A stretch of 64,000 bases of DNA from Oscillatoriales cyanobacterium (GCA_004292955.1 RDXX01000035.1:36694-100693); one strand, 5' to 3'; counted from the first letter of the stretch, positions 33,181-43,671 are shown. Numbers and translations: made by a program. Notes: generated by a model from the letters alone, not told the origin.

Positions 33181-35238
33181 GTGACCTACGAACCCCTGCA
33201 TCACAAGTATCGCCCTCAGACATTTGCCGAATTAGTCGGTCAAGAGGCGATCGCCCAAACTCTCACCAGCGCCATCCTGCAACAGCGCATAGCACCAGCA
33301 TATCTATTCACCGGCCCCAGAGGCACCGGTAAAACCTCTAGTGCCAGAATTTTTGCCAAATCCCTCAACTGTATTTCTACCGGCGCCCCTACCCCGACAC
33401 CCTGCGGCAAATGCAACGTTTGTCAAGAAATTGCCCGAGGTTCCACACTAGATGTCATCGAAATCGACGCCGCCAGTAACACCGGAGTAGACAACATTCG
33501 GGACTTGATCGAACGAGCCCAATTTGCCCCCGTACAGTGCCGCTATAAAGTATATGTAATCGACGAAGTTCATATGCTCAGTACCCAGGCATTTAATGCC
33601 CTATTAAAAACCTTAGAAGAACCGCCCGATCGCGTCGTATTCGTCCTCGCCACAACCGACCCCCAAAGAGTATTACCAACCATCATTTCTCGGTGCCAAA
33701 AATTCGACTTCCGCCGGATTCCCCTCGACTCAATGACCTCTCATTTACACAAGATTGCCCAATTAGAAAATATCAATATTGCCAGCGATGCCGTACAAAT
33801 GGTTGCTCAACTCGCCCAAGGAGGACTGCGAGATGCAGAAAGTTTGCTCGACCAACTCAGCTTATTTCCCGGTCAAATAACCATCGAAAAAGTTTGGGAT
33901 TTAGTCGGCGCCGTCCCAGAAAATGACTTGATGGAACTACTACAGGCGATCGCAAACGATAACGCTACAGCATTAATAGACATGACCCGGCACCTCATGG
34001 ATCGCGGACGGGAACCACTAATCGTGCTGCAAAGCCTCGCCAGCTTTTACCGAGATTTGCTCATAGCCAAAGCAGCACCACAACGGTCAAATTTAGTAGC
34101 TTTAACCGCCGCAACTTGGGAAAAACTCTGCGATTTTGCCCGCAATTGGGACGCCGAGTTAATTCTGGCAAGTCAGAAACACTTGCAAACCCACGAAGTA
34201 CAAATTAAAAACACCACTCAGCCGCGATTGTGGCTGGAAGTAACGCTGTTGGGATTGTTGCCTTCAGCCATTAGAACTCAGCCACAACCAGCAGCCCAAC
34301 CAGGTAGAAATATTGCTCAATCCCAAATTCACCCCCCCGAACCCCCCCAAGCTTTGGGGGGGAGTTCCACAGCTAATATCGAACAGCCTCCCGCAGCCAA
34401 ACCTCAAAATCCGCCACCGACTTCGCAACCTATTGTCGATCGCACACAAAGCACACCTCCTGCCCCGATTCCCGAAGCGATACCAACTGCTGAAACGAGT
34501 CAAACCAATTATTCACCAACTAATTTAGGTAGCGAAATTGATTTAGATAAAGTGTGGCAACAGGTACTCGATCGCGTGCGGCCCCACGGGACTCAATCGC
34601 TACTCCGGCAACACGGACAGCTAGTAATGTTTAGCAATGATACGGCTTATGTTAAGATTAGTTCGCAGCCGTTGCTGAATATGGTTAAAGACAAAGTACC
34701 TAATATTGAAGAAGCTTTTTTGCAAGTGTTTAACAGTCGAGTAGCAGTAAAAGTAGTTTTAACAAATCCCGCTGCAACTAATAGTTCCCGCACCCAAGAT
34801 TTGCCAAATTATAACGAACGTGTTGCCGAAACTCCTCGGAATTCTCCTGCTGCGATCGATGAGAATCAACAGGTGGAGCACCCGGGTAATTCTGAGATGG
34901 CAGGTAATTTTTTGGGGGACGGAGGAGAAGAGCAAAAACACTCTTGGGCGAACGAAAATACTGCTGCTAATGTGCCAAATGTTTCTGAACCGTTGCGGCA
35001 GATCAACACTTCTACAGACTCTCAGAATGAGTTAAATGCTCAGGCTGTAGCGGTACGGGCTGATGCTCAAGCTGTCGCGAATACGAGCAAGCAATGGGCT
35101 GATATGTTTGACGGGCAAGTAGTCGATTTGTCGGATGATTTAGAGATTTGGGAATCGGAAACTTTTAGATTGGAATCTGAACCGGATTTTCCTGAGTTAT
35201 CTTCTGAGTTGGGTGAGGATGATTTTATCGATTGGTGA
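33181..35238 (+). CDS. dnaX: DNA polymerase III gamma/tau subunit
   Basis: 685 residues, GTG start. YEPLHHKYRPQTFAELVGQE is the DnaX opening. Walker A GPRGTGKTS (from residue 45), the zinc-binding Cys cluster NCISTGAP...CGKCNVC, Walker B YVIDEVHMLS and sensor TTDPQRVLPTIISRC are present. The ATPase assembles the sliding clamp loader. The C-terminal half is cyanobacteria-specific and low complexity. Inside it, at 34331-34364, a C-rich/G-rich palindromic repeat is read in frame as HPPEPPQALGG. I saw no intein. Confidence 0.95.
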   Translation: MTYEPLHHKYRPQTFAELVGQEAIAQTLTSAILQQRIAPAYLFTGPRGTGKTSSARIFAKSLNCISTGAPTPTPCGKCNVCQEIARGSTLDVIEIDAASNTGVDNIRDLIERAQFAPVQCRYKVYVIDEVHMLSTQAFNALLKTLEEPPDRVVFVLATTDPQRVLPTIISRCQKFDFRRIPLDSMTSHLHKIAQLENINIASDAVQMVAQLAQGGLRDAESLLDQLSLFPGQITIEKVWDLVGAVPENDLMELLQAIANDNATALIDMTRHLMDRGREPLIVLQSLASFYRDLLIAKAAPQRSNLVALTAATWEKLCDFARNWDAELILASQKHLQTHEVQIKNTTQPRLWLEVTLLGLLPSAIRTQPQPAAQPGRNIAQSQIHPPEPPQALGGSSTANIEQPPAAKPQNPPPTSQPIVDRTQSTPPAPIPEAIPTAETSQTNYSPTNLGSEIDLDKVWQQVLDRVRPHGTQSLLRQHGQLVMFSNDTAYVKISSQPLLNMVKDKVPNIEEAFLQVFNSRVAVKVVLTNPAATNSSRTQDLPNYNERVAETPRNSPAAIDENQQVEHPGNSEMAGNFLGDGGEEQKHSWANENTAANVPNVSEPLRQINTSTDSQNELNAQAVAVRADAQAVANTSKQWADMFDGQVVDLSDDLEIWESETFRLESEPDFPELSSELGEDDFIDW
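34331..34364. repeat. C-rich/G-rich palindrome in frame inside dnaX
   Basis: Two C7 runs separated by GAA, then AAGCTTT and a G7 run. It is the same kind of element as at 8364-8408. It sits in the poorly conserved linker after the ATPase domains and keeps the frame. Confidence 0.8.
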
Positions 35239-35242
35239 ATTT

Positions 35243-36022
35243 CTACTGGGGCGGGAGGGAAATGTGGAGAATTTCGTCGTTGGCGCAGCCCTCGGAGACG
35301 ATCGCCGAAAATCCCGCCCTAGTGTAAACTCGAAATTCCTGCTCGTGTAGCGTCATCAAAAAAGCCACCGTAACACCCGCGTCAAAAGCCTCTCGCAACA
35401 ACCGCGCCGTCAAAGCCCCTGCAATACCCCGCCGCCGAAAAGAAGGGCGCACACCAATTCCCGCGATTTCCGTCGTCTGGTTTTGCGGTGGCGTGCAGAT
35501 TCCAGCGCCCGCAGGTTCGCCCGTTGCTGCGACGCGGGCGAGTACCGCAATCCCACCCGCCGCCAGAGTTTTCCGAAGACTGTCAACATCTTCAGGGCTG
35601 GGTGCAGCCTCTCCATAAGCCTCGTTTTGCGCCGCCACAGTACCCAAAAGTTCGTCATCGGAAACTGGCAGAATTAGCTCGATTTCCGGCGGAATCGGCA
35701 GCAATTTCTCCGATCCCGGAGTGCAAATCATCAGCGGTAAGCGTCCCTCAACGGTGAAACCAGCGGATATCAGGGCTTCTTCGACAGCGGGCGCGAGTTT
35801 CGTGACATACTCCAAACGTGGCTGTCGATCGCGGTCAGAGTACGCAGCAATTAGTGCGTTAACATCGGCGAGGGAGGGTGTGGCGCCATCTTCGGGAATC
35901 GCATAATTCAGATAAGGGTTGGTGGTGTGGGGGCTGAATGTAGCGAGGAAGGGGCCGATATGCTCGGTGTCGCGCTGCTGGCTGGCGGCAAAACGCAGGT
36001 ATGCTTGAATGCGAGATTCCAT
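35243..36022 (-). CDS. GNAT-family N-acetyltransferase
   Basis: 259 residues from the ATG at 36022 (MESRIQAYLRFAASQQRDTE). The acetyl-CoA motif is IAGIGVRPSFRRRGIAGALT (RxxGxA type), followed by FDAGVTVAFLMTLHEQEFRV and YTRAGFSAI. The N-terminal half looks like a divergent second GNAT-like half. The open frame extends 144 codons further upstream, but only because the palindromic array 36045-36319 has no stops in that frame. That part is not protein. It converges on dnaX with a 4-base gap. Substrate unknown. Confidence 0.8.
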   Translation of the reverse strand: MESRIQAYLRFAASQQRDTEHIGPFLATFSPHTTNPYLNYAIPEDGATPSLADVNALIAAYSDRDRQPRLEYVTKLAPAVEEALISAGFTVEGRLPLMICTPGSEKLLPIPPEIELILPVSDDELLGTVAAQNEAYGEAAPSPEDVDSLRKTLAAGGIAVLARVAATGEPAGAGICTPPQNQTTEIAGIGVRPSFRRRGIAGALTARLLREAFDAGVTVAFLMTLHEQEFRVYTRAGFSAIVSEGCANDEILHISLPPQ

Positions 36023-36044
36023 AGATTTATTGCAAAAATAGTTA

Positions 36045-36319
36045 GGACGGGCAGGATGCCCATCCCACAAAAACTTTTTTTCTTCTTGTGGAACGGGCAT
36101 CTTGCCCGTCCAAAAATAAGACGGGCAGGATGCCCATCCCACAAAAACTTTTTTTCTTCTTGTGGAACGGGCATCTTGCCCGTCCGAAAATAAGACGGGC
36201 AGGATGCCCATCTTTTTTTTCTTGTGGAATGGGCATCTTGCCCGTCCGAAAATAAGACGGGCAGGATGCCCATCCCACAAAAACTTTTTTTTCTTGTGGA
36301 ATGGGCATCTTGCCCGTCC
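36045..36319. repeat. four-copy palindromic array, GGACGGGCAGGATGCCC type
   Basis: Copies lie at 36045-36111, 36120-36185, 36194-36247 and 36256-36319. Full copies start with GACGGGCAGGATGCCCATCC and end with ACGGGCATCTTGCCCGTCC, with ACAAAAACTTTTTTTCTTCT between, so each can fold on itself. Copy 3 has lost part of its centre. Confidence 0.9.
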
Positions 36320-36386
36320 GAAAATTTGATGAGAAGGAATTTTACAATTTTGTACGATCAAATTGCTATCCTGAAAACCGATGCTT

Positions 36387-37730
36387 TTAAGCTGATTCTG
36401 GTTTTGGCAACGAAGACGGAAGCACCAACAATTCGGCAGTCGATCGCTTCTCAACCATTTCCTTAGTAATCGTACACCGTGTCACATCCTTGCGCGACGG
36501 CAACTCGTACATCACATCTAACATTAATTCTTCGACAATTCCCCGCAGTGCCCGCGCTCCTGTTTTGCGGCGGTATGCCTCTTGCGCGATCGCCCGAATC
36601 GCATCCGTCTTAAACTCCAACTGTACATTATCCATTTTTAGCAGCTTTTGATACTGCTTCACCAAAGCATTGCGGGGCTCCGTCAAAATCGCCATCAGCG
36701 TTTCCTCATCCAGCGGCTCTAACACCGCCGCCACCGGCACCCGCCCGATAAACTCTGGAATCATCCCATATTTTACCAAATCGTCCGGTTCCAGTTGCTT
36801 GAGCACATCAGCGGCCCGCTTTTCCTTCGGCTGAGCTTCTCCCGGCTGAATAAAACCCATTGACTTTTTACCCGTTCTCTGCTCGATCACTTTTTCCAAA
36901 CCGACAAAAGCGCCACCGCAAATAAACATAATATTGCTGGTATCAATTTGGATGCAATCTTGATACGGGTGCTTGCGGCCGCCTTGGGGTGGTACATTGG
37001 CGATCGTCCCCTCCAGCATTTTCAGCAAAGCCTGCTGCACTCCTTCCCCAGAGACATCCCGAGTAATCGAAGGATTTTCGCTCTTGCGGGCAATTTTGTC
37101 AATTTCATCAATATAAATAATTCCGCGCTGCGCCTCTTCCACGTCCATATCTGCCACTTGCAGCAGCCGCAGCAAAATATTTTCCACATCTTCTCCGACA
37201 TAGCCGGCTTCCGTCAGCGTCGTCGCGTCAGCCACCGCAAACGGCACGTCCAGCATATCCGCCAAAGTCTGAGCCAGGAGAGTTTTGCCGCAGCCCGTCG
37301 GCCCGATTAACAAAATATTCGATTTTTGTAGTTCTACTTCTTCCGGCGGGTGCTTGCCGCTATTTTTGGCATGGATAAAGCTGAGGCGCTTGTAGTGGTT
37401 GTAAACTGCCACCGAGAGGACTTTTTTCGCCTCCTCTTGACCGATCGCATTTTCGTCGAGATAATTTTTAATTTCCCTCGGCTTGGGAATTTGGCTCATC
37501 GAGATACTTTTGCCCGAGGTAGCGCGGCGTTTTTGCGTTGTTTCCTGCTTCGGAACCGCTGCTGCTGCGGGCACAGCACTCGAATCAAACAACTCCTCAT
37601 CTAAAATTTCATTGCACAAATCAACGCATTCATCGCAGATATAAACCCCGGGGCCTGCGATTAACTTTCGCACTTGCTCTTGAGACTTGCCGCAAAACGA
37701 ACATTTTAGATGGGAGTCGTACTTAGACAT
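36387..37730 (-). CDS. clpX: ClpX, ATPase subunit of the Clp protease
   Basis: 447 residues. N-terminal zinc-binding domain [10 protein letters not shown]...[10 protein letters not shown]; Walker [17 protein letters not shown]; Walker [13 protein letters not shown]; pore motif GYVGEDVE and the sensor region [15 protein letters not shown] are all present. It unfolds substrates and feeds them to ClpP. It starts 9 bases after clpP ends, in the classic tig-clpP-clpX order. Confidence 0.97.
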   Translation of the reverse strand: MSKYDSHLKCSFCGKSQEQVRKLIAGPGVYICDECVDLCNEILDEELFDSSAVPAAAAVPKQETTQKRRATSGKSISMSQIPKPREIKNYLDENAIGQEEAKKVLSVAVYNHYKRLSFIHAKNSGKHPPEEVELQKSNILLIGPTGCGKTLLAQTLADMLDVPFAVADATTLTEAGYVGEDVENILLRLLQVADMDVEEAQRGIIYIDEIDKIARKSENPSITRDVSGEGVQQALLKMLEGTIANVPPQGGRKHPYQDCIQIDTSNIMFICGGAFVGLEKVIEQRTGKKSMGFIQPGEAQPKEKRAADVLKQLEPDDLVKYGMIPEFIGRVPVAAVLEPLDEETLMAILTEPRNALVKQYQKLLKMDNVQLEFKTDAIRAIAQEAYRRKTGARALRGIVEELMLDVMYELPSRKDVTRCTITKEMVEKRSTAELLVLPSSLPKPESA

Positions 37731-37739
37731 AACAGCCTC

Positions 37740-38429
37740 TTAATTCAGTGCAGTGACGTTTTCTCCCGCAGCCGGAAGGTTTTCTTTTGCGATAACTCGA
37801 TCGACCAATCCGTAATCTTTGGCTTCATCGGCTGACATAAAAAAGTCGCGTTCTGTATCTGCCTCTAATTTGTCGATCGGTTGACCCGTGTGGTGCGCTA
37901 ACAATTGATTCAGCTTACGCTTATGATAAAGGATTTCTTTGGCTTGAATCTCAATATCTACTGCTTGACCTTGAGCGCCTCCGAGCGGCTGGTGGATCAT
38001 AATCCGGGAACTCGGAAGAGACATCCGCTTTCCGTGGGCTCCCGCTGTCAGCAGAAATGCGCCCATACTTGCAGCCAAACCGTAACAAATCGTCACCACA
38101 TCCGGGCGAATTTGCTGCATGGTATCATAAATTGCCATACCCGCCGTTACCGAGCCGCCGGGGGAATTGATGTACATTTGGACATCTTTTTCTGGGTCTT
38201 CGGCATCTAGATACAATAGCTGAGCTACGATCGAGTCAGCCACTTCGTCGGTTACGGGAGTTCCTAAAAACACAATGCGCTCCCGCAGCAAGCGCGAGTA
38301 AATGTCAAATGCCCGCTCGCCCATCCCCGACTGTTCTAGTACCATCGGCACTACATTGCTGGGGCTGGAGCTGACATCAAAATCGTTATAGCTTGTAATT
38401 AGGTAATTGGAAGATTGAGATACCACCAT
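37740..38429 (-). CDS. clpP: ClpP, proteolytic subunit of the Clp protease
   Basis: 229 residues from the ATG at 38429; an earlier ATG nine codons upstream and a later one ([18 protein letters not shown]) are alternatives. Catalytic Ser in [12 protein letters not shown], His in [15 protein letters not shown], and Asp in the C-terminal DTERDFFMS region. [18 protein letters not shown] forms the oxyanion loop. It is the Ser-protease chamber working with ClpX. Cyanobacteria have several clpP genes; the tig-clpP-clpX context marks this one as the ClpX partner. Confidence 0.94.
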   Translation of the reverse strand: MVVSQSSNYLITSYNDFDVSSSPSNVVPMVLEQSGMGERAFDIYSRLLRERIVFLGTPVTDEVADSIVAQLLYLDAEDPEKDVQMYINSPGGSVTAGMAIYDTMQQIRPDVVTICYGLAASMGAFLLTAGAHGKRMSLPSSRIMIHQPLGGAQGQAVDIEIQAKEILYHKRKLNQLLAHHTGQPIDKLEADTERDFFMSADEAKDYGLVDRVIAKENLPAAGENVTALN

Positions 38430-38645
38430 AAGACACCAGTCAAGGATTCTAGACAATTTGCTGCTGATGAAAGCTTGAAATTAAGCCGCCAGCTTTTAAC
38501 TATTATGCCTCTTCTGAACTCAGATGGGGGGAATGGAGAGTTTTGAGCGATCGAGATTGATGGCTGCGATCGGCGTAACGCTGGTAGAGTGAATGAGTTA
38601 AAAGAGTTACTCACCAATCGTGGCTGTTTTTAGTATGCGCCAACC

Positions 38646-38707
38646 GAAACCCGGTTTCTGTTGCAAAAACTTGGTTTGACTGCGTGACCCTAAGAAACCG
38701 GGTTTCT
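38646..38707. repeat. paired GAAACCCGGTTTC palindromes
   Basis: GAAACCCGGTTTCT at 38646-38659 and AGAAACCGGGTTTCT at about 38693-38707 form a palindromic pair in the tig-clpP gap. Confidence 0.7.
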
Positions 38708-38803
38708 AGCCCCCGCGCGCCATGTTATAGCAAGCATCAGGTGCGAGGCATTCGTATCAATTTAAGCTTAAGAGTTGATAAATATTCGTTTGCCCCCTAG
38801 GCT

Positions 38804-38829
38804 AAATCCCCCTTAAGAAGGGGGAATTT
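38804..38829. repeat. CCCCCTTAAGAAGGGGG hairpin
   Basis: AAATCCCCCTT pairs with AAGGGGGAATTT. It belongs to the C-run/G-run element type also seen inside dnaX and the DUF255 gene. Confidence 0.7.
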
Positions 38830-38956
38830 GAGTACCTCCGGATCTGGACCACACCATCCAACAACAATCTATAACTGCGTTTGACGTGCTTTTTAGCACA
38901 AATCTACGCGTTGTGCACCCTACGCTGGTAGTTTCTAGAAGCAAAACTAGAAGGTT

Positions 38957-40378
38957 TTACTCTTGGCCTACCACTTCCACGTCGATCGCGCTCGTGACTG
39001 CTTCAGCAGACTCTTCGGCGTCTGATTCTTCTGCTTCTTCCTCTGCTGCTGGAGTCAAAGAGCCTTCAGGTAGGAGTTCAATTGTCCCTTTTTCTTCCAA
39101 CCATTTCAGGGTTTTTTGTTTTAGCAAGTCTTCTGCTACAAATTCCCGCAACTTTTCAGGGTCAAAATTCCCTTTGGGAAACTGCTTTCTGACTTTTGCT
39201 ACTTCTGCTACTACTTCTGCTGGTTCAACAGATAAGGATTCCAGCTTGGCTACTTCTGCCAGAGCTAGAGTTTGTTTGAGCCTTTCTACTGCTTCCGGAC
39301 GAGAGCGTTCCCGCATCGGCCCGATATTTTCTTCGGTAAACAGTTGGTTGATATCTATGCCATAATTTTTCAACTGCATGGCTTGTTGGTTGAGCAAATA
39401 ATCGATTTCGCGATCGACCATTGTTGCGGGAATTTCCACATCTATGAGCTGAACCAGTGCTGCTGATATGGCTTTTTCCTTATTAACTGATAACTTGTTT
39501 TCTTGCTCTGTTTTAAACCGAGTTTCGAGGGATTCGCGCAGTTGTGCTAAAGTTTCAAACTCGCTAACTTCTTGGGCAAAGTCGTCGTCCAACTCCGGCA
39601 ATTCCTTTTCCTTCAGTTCTTTCAGAGTAATCGTAAATACTGCTGGTTTTCCCGCCAATTCTTCACTGCTATATTCATCAGGGAACTGGACGGAAACTTC
39701 TCTAGTTTCTCCGGGGTTCATCCCGATCATGCCTTGAATAAAGCCCGGTACAAACTGATTCTCCGACAATTCTACTTGAAAGTCTTCGGCATCGCCGCCG
39801 GGAATTTCTGCGGGAGTTTCACCTTCGGCTGCTTCGGCAAATTTACCTGCGAAATCAACCAAAGCCATGTCTCCCAATTGAGCTGGCCGGCCTTCTACGG
39901 GGATTAAAGTCGCTTTGTCCGATCGATATTTTGCCAGTACCTCATCTACCTGAGCCTCATCATACTTAACTTCTTCTGCTTGAAGCTGCAAGCCGGTGTA
40001 CTGACCCATTTTTACTTCGGGTTCTACATCAACCTTAGCCGAAAAAGTCAGAGGCTGTTCTGGATCGAACTTTCCTAGCAATTCTTCAAACTCAGTGCGG
40101 AGTTCAAAACTGCCAATTGCCGGAATTTTTTCTTGTTCGAGAGCTTTTTGCAGTGAATCATTAATCAAATTTTCCAAAGCTGTAGCTTTCAAGCGAGTCT
40201 GGCCCAGGCGCTGTAGCAAAACTTGGCGGGGAACTTTGCCTTTGCGGAACCCAGGAATATTGACCTCGCGAGCGAATTGTTTAATTACCTGCTCGTAAGC
40301 TTGTTTTGATTTTTCTGATGGCACTTCGATTTCCAAACCAATTTGACTGGCTGGAAGTTTTTCCTGGGTTACTTTCAT
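38957..40378 (-). CDS. tig: trigger factor, ribosome-bound chaperone
   Basis: 473 residues. The ribosome-binding N-domain has IPGFRKGKVPRQVLLQRLG, a version of the GFRxGKxP signature. The middle FKBP-like domain includes FVPGFIQGMIGMNPGETREV, and the helical C-domain follows. An acidic Glu/Ser/Ala tail of about 40 residues ends the protein. First gene of tig-clpP-clpX; a gap of about 500 bases before clpP means the three may not share one promoter. An unusually long non-coding region precedes it. Confidence 0.96.
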   Translation of the reverse strand: MKVTQEKLPASQIGLEIEVPSEKSKQAYEQVIKQFAREVNIPGFRKGKVPRQVLLQRLGQTRLKATALENLINDSLQKALEQEKIPAIGSFELRTEFEELLGKFDPEQPLTFSAKVDVEPEVKMGQYTGLQLQAEEVKYDEAQVDEVLAKYRSDKATLIPVEGRPAQLGDMALVDFAGKFAEAAEGETPAEIPGGDAEDFQVELSENQFVPGFIQGMIGMNPGETREVSVQFPDEYSSEELAGKPAVFTITLKELKEKELPELDDDFAQEVSEFETLAQLRESLETRFKTEQENKLSVNKEKAISAALVQLIDVEIPATMVDREIDYLLNQQAMQLKNYGIDINQLFTEENIGPMRERSRPEAVERLKQTLALAEVAKLESLSVEPAEVVAEVAKVRKQFPKGNFDPEKLREFVAEDLLKQKTLKWLEEKGTIELLPEGSLTPAAEEEAEESDAEESAEAVTSAIDVEVVGQE

Positions 40379-41491
40379 CGGCTTTTGTGATATTTAACAA
40401 TTTTGATAAAATACATACAAATCTGACTTTGCTTGCATTTTAAGTTTGTACGCTTTGACTTGTAGCGACATAACTACCAACACCTCTACCGGATGAGACT
40501 GTAAGTCGTTTCCGGCTACTTTTTTCGCTCTTGCCAAATAGTTTTGGTTTGAGGATACTAGGTTTTGCTGCTAGGAATGTGGAGGTTAAGTCCAGTGACG
40601 CTCCTACACCAATTGCAAGCGTTATGGTGTAGGCATCTGAGTCCTGTTAAGGATATCCAGATCTTCCTTCAAGGTACTCCAATTGTTTCCCTCTACGGCA
40701 TTTTATAGTGAGGAACACGTCCCGCCCCACTCTTGGTTTCAAAAATGAAATTCCAAGCACCTTCGTGCCTTGAAAATTTTACTCGCAGGAGGCCGCCACA
40801 ATTAAATGTGTCACTTCCCTACGAAACCCCCTATCTTCAGTTGTCAAGGTTCAGTATATTGGTAGCATTTTCGGCTGCCCAATAACTACAATCGTAGCAT
40901 TCAAACCCTTACTGGGGAAAGTTTTGGTTCTATTTGCTCGTCTCCTGATTCACCCGCCCACTCCCAAGACCTGCGCTTGTTGGCAGGCGGGTGGAATCGT
41001 CATCTCGCTCGCCTTTCATCCCACAGTAAGTGGAGTATTACTATACTGTGGGGATTTCCGTCTGTCGAGCTAATAGCCGATGCACCATAGCATATATCGC
41101 CCTCGGATGTCAATCCGACCGGCATGAGCGGGCGATCGGATTGAATGGATGCGTTTGCTCAAATGCAGGTATCCCAAAACCAACTTGATGTGGATTGGGC
41201 GCGAGCAGATGGCAAAAGATGCTAAACTAAGATTGAGTACGATCGACCACCTCGGTTACTTGCACCCTTGCCATCTGCTCGCGCCCTGATGTCGCATAAA
41301 ATTAATTTAGTTCGATCGGCTACTGTGCATTGAAATTGTATATTTCCTAAACCGATCAAAAATCCTCTCTCTCCCCCTCTCCCCCTCTCCCCCTCTCCCC
41401 CTCTCCAGATGCACAAAAGCTTATTCAGTATTGCAGTTATTTAAATTTTAGATTTCGATCGTTTAGACTCTAATTTGTGGAGGAAACTAAT
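40379..41491. other. 1.1-kb non-coding region between tig and asd, structured
   Basis: On the reverse strand it contains a TTGACA box (41113-41108) with TATGCT/TGCTAT close by (41094-41087), though the spacing is shorter than ideal. Inverted repeats are CCCACAGTA/TACTGTGGG (41030-41052 area) and CACCCGCC/GGCGGGTG (40951-40993 area). An octamer array of CCCCCTCT units lies at about 41366-41405. No open frame is convincing. It could be a long tig leader, an unannotated RNA or a decayed insertion. Confidence 0.4.
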
Positions 41492-42538
41492 TTGTCTCAA
41501 TCCTATCGAGTTGCCATTTTAGGAGCCACCGGCGCAGTCGGTGCCGAGTTACTAGAACTCCTGCACAGCCGGAGTTTTCCCATTTCAGACTTGAAGCTGC
41601 TGGCTTCGGAACGTTCAGCAGGCACAACTTTGCCCTTTGGCGGCGAGATGTTGCCGGTCGAAGCTGTATCGGAGCGATCGTTCGATAATGTAGATCTAGT
41701 GCTCGCCTCCGCCGGCGGTTCTATCTCTAAACTGTGGGCTCCGAAAGCAGTGGCAGCCGGGGCCGTGGTAATCGACAATTCCAGCGCTTTCCGTATGGAT
41801 GCGACGGTACCTCTAGTTGTTCCCGAAGTCAATCCCCAAGCTGCGGCAACTCACCGAGGTATCATTGCTAATCCCAACTGCACCACGATTTTGATGGCAG
41901 TTGCCGTTTGGCCGCTGCACAAAGTTAAACCAGTCAAGCGCATAGTTGTAGCGACTTACCAGTCTGCCAGCGGCGCGGGGGCCAGGGCAATGGAGGAAAT
42001 GAAAGATCAAGCCAGAGCAATTTTGGCAGGGGAAATTCCCAAAACCGATATTTTTCCCTACCCCTTGGCTTTTAACTTGTTTCCGCACAATACACCAATT
42101 AACGATTTAGGGTATTGTGAGGAAGAGATGAAAATGGTCAACGAAACTCGGAAGATTTTTGGTACTGACGAGATTAGAATTAGTGCGACTTGCGTCCGGG
42201 TTCCCGTACTCCGCGCCCATTCGGAGGCGATTAATCTGGAGTTTGCAGAGCCTTTTAGCCCGATCGACGCTAGGGAAATCTTAAAGGAGGCGATCGGCGT
42301 TAAGCTGGTAGAAGACTGGCAAGCTAATTATTTCCCGATGCCCGTCGAGGCCAGCGGTAAGGATGAAGTGCTAGTCGGCAGGATTCGCCAAGATATTTCT
42401 CACCCCTGCGGGTTGGAGATGTGGCTGAGCGGCGATCAAATTCGCAAAGGGGCTGCTTTAAATGCGGTGCAAATAGCTGAGTTGCTAGCAGACAAAGGTT
42501 TGCTGCAAATCCAACAAGCAGCGGCTATTTCTACTTAG
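41492..42538 (+). CDS. asd: aspartate-semialdehyde dehydrogenase
   Basis: 348 residues from a TTG at 41492, which sits 7 bases after a strong GGAGGA and gives MSQSYRVAILGATGAVGAEL. The GTG at 41477 that extends the frame overlaps that ribosome site, so it is less likely. NADP motif GATGAVG, catalytic Cys in IANPNCTTILM, and substrate-site motif ATYQSASGAGARAMEE. It makes aspartate semialdehyde for lysine, threonine and methionine. dapA follows 240 bases later, so both enzymes of the branch point are adjacent. Confidence 0.96.
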   Translation: MSQSYRVAILGATGAVGAELLELLHSRSFPISDLKLLASERSAGTTLPFGGEMLPVEAVSERSFDNVDLVLASAGGSISKLWAPKAVAAGAVVIDNSSAFRMDATVPLVVPEVNPQAAATHRGIIANPNCTTILMAVAVWPLHKVKPVKRIVVATYQSASGAGARAMEEMKDQARAILAGEIPKTDIFPYPLAFNLFPHNTPINDLGYCEEEMKMVNETRKIFGTDEIRISATCVRVPVLRAHSEAINLEFAEPFSPIDAREILKEAIGVKLVEDWQANYFPMPVEASGKDEVLVGRIRQDISHPCGLEMWLSGDQIRKGAALNAVQIAELLADKGLLQIQQAAAIST

Positions 42539-42640
42539 GGCGAGTGGGCCCAAAAAATAGATGCAAGTCCCCTACGTCAGGAGTGGAGATCTCAAAATTT
42601 TAGAGCCTAGTTGAAGAACCCAGATTCATCTGTGGAGTCA

Positions 42641-42770
42641 ATTTAAAATCTAAAATTTAACATCTAAAATCGACTGAATCTGACAATAGGGCAATTGAAA
42701 TGAAGATTTTAGATAAATCTTGCATCTGAAATCAAAAATTTAAAATCAAAAATCAACAGTCTAAAATCGG
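42641..42770. repeat. degenerate AAAATCTAAAAT repeats before dapA
   Basis: A mixture of AATCTAAAATT, ATCTAAAATCG and AAAATCAAAAAT strings fills most of the asd-dapA gap, a degenerate form of the ATCTAAA heptamers at 10022-10071. Confidence 0.55.
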
Positions 42771-42777
42771 AGAAAGT

Positions 42778-43671
42778 GTGGTAAAGTTTGGACGGGTTCT
42801 GACTGCAATGATTACGCCGTTTAAGGAAGACGGCAGTGTTAACTATGCGGTAGCAGAACAATTGGCAATTCATTTAGCCGATCGCGGTACGGATAGCTTG
42901 GTAATGTGCGGAACTACGGGCGAATCTCCCACTATGAGCTGGGATGAAGAGTACCAATTATTTCAGGTGGTACAAAAGGCAGTAGCCGGTAAAGCTTTGG
43001 TAATCGCAGGAGCCGGGTCGAATTCGACCTCAGAAGCCATCGAAGCTACGCAAAAAGCAGCTAAACTCGGGTTAGACGGCTGTTTGCAGGTAGTTCCTTA
43101 TTACAACAAGCCGCCGCAAGAAGGTTTGTACAATCATTTTCGGGCGATCGCGCAATCTGCTCCAGAATTGCCTATAATGTTATATAACATCCCCGGTCGC
43201 ACTGGCCAGAATATGTTGCCCGAGACAGTAGCTCGATTGGCAGAAATCCCCAACATTGTGGCAGTCAAAGAAGCAAGTGGCAACCTAGATCAAGCAAGTC
43301 AAATTCGGTGCTTGACATCACCGGAATTTGCGATCTATTCTGGAGATGATTCCCTAACTTTGCCAATGTTGGCGGTAGGAGGATCTGGTGTAGTTAGCGT
43401 AGCCAGCCATCTGGTAGGAGAGCAACTGCAACAGATGATTAAAGCTTTCGAGGCCGGTCAAGTTCAAGTCGCTACCCAGATTCACTTGCAACTTTTTGAC
43501 CTGTTTAAAGCTCTTTTTCTCACCACAAATCCCATTCCCGTTAAGGCAGCTCTTAAACTTCAAGGCTGGGATGTGGGTTCCACCCGTCCGCCCCTGTGCG
43601 CTCCGCCCCTTGAGGTAACTCAAAAGTTAAAGGACGTACTGAGTCAGCTAGCCGCAGTATCTGCTAGCTAG
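42778..43671 (+). CDS. dapA: 4-hydroxy-tetrahydrodipicolinate synthase
   Basis: 297 residues, GTG start 5-8 bases after [18 protein letters not shown] is the pyruvate-binding GTTGE motif, [16 protein letters not shown] holds the catalytic Tyr, and [14 protein letters not shown] the Schiff-base Lys. It condenses pyruvate with aspartate semialdehyde, the first committed lysine step. Next to asd. Confidence 0.97.
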   Translation: MVKFGRVLTAMITPFKEDGSVNYAVAEQLAIHLADRGTDSLVMCGTTGESPTMSWDEEYQLFQVVQKAVAGKALVIAGAGSNSTSEAIEATQKAAKLGLDGCLQVVPYYNKPPQEGLYNHFRAIAQSAPELPIMLYNIPGRTGQNMLPETVARLAEIPNIVAVKEASGNLDQASQIRCLTSPEFAIYSGDDSLTLPMLAVGGSGVVSVASHLVGEQLQQMIKAFEAGQVQVATQIHLQLFDLFKALFLTTNPIPVKAALKLQGWDVGSTRPPLCAPPLEVTQKLKDVLSQLAAVSAS

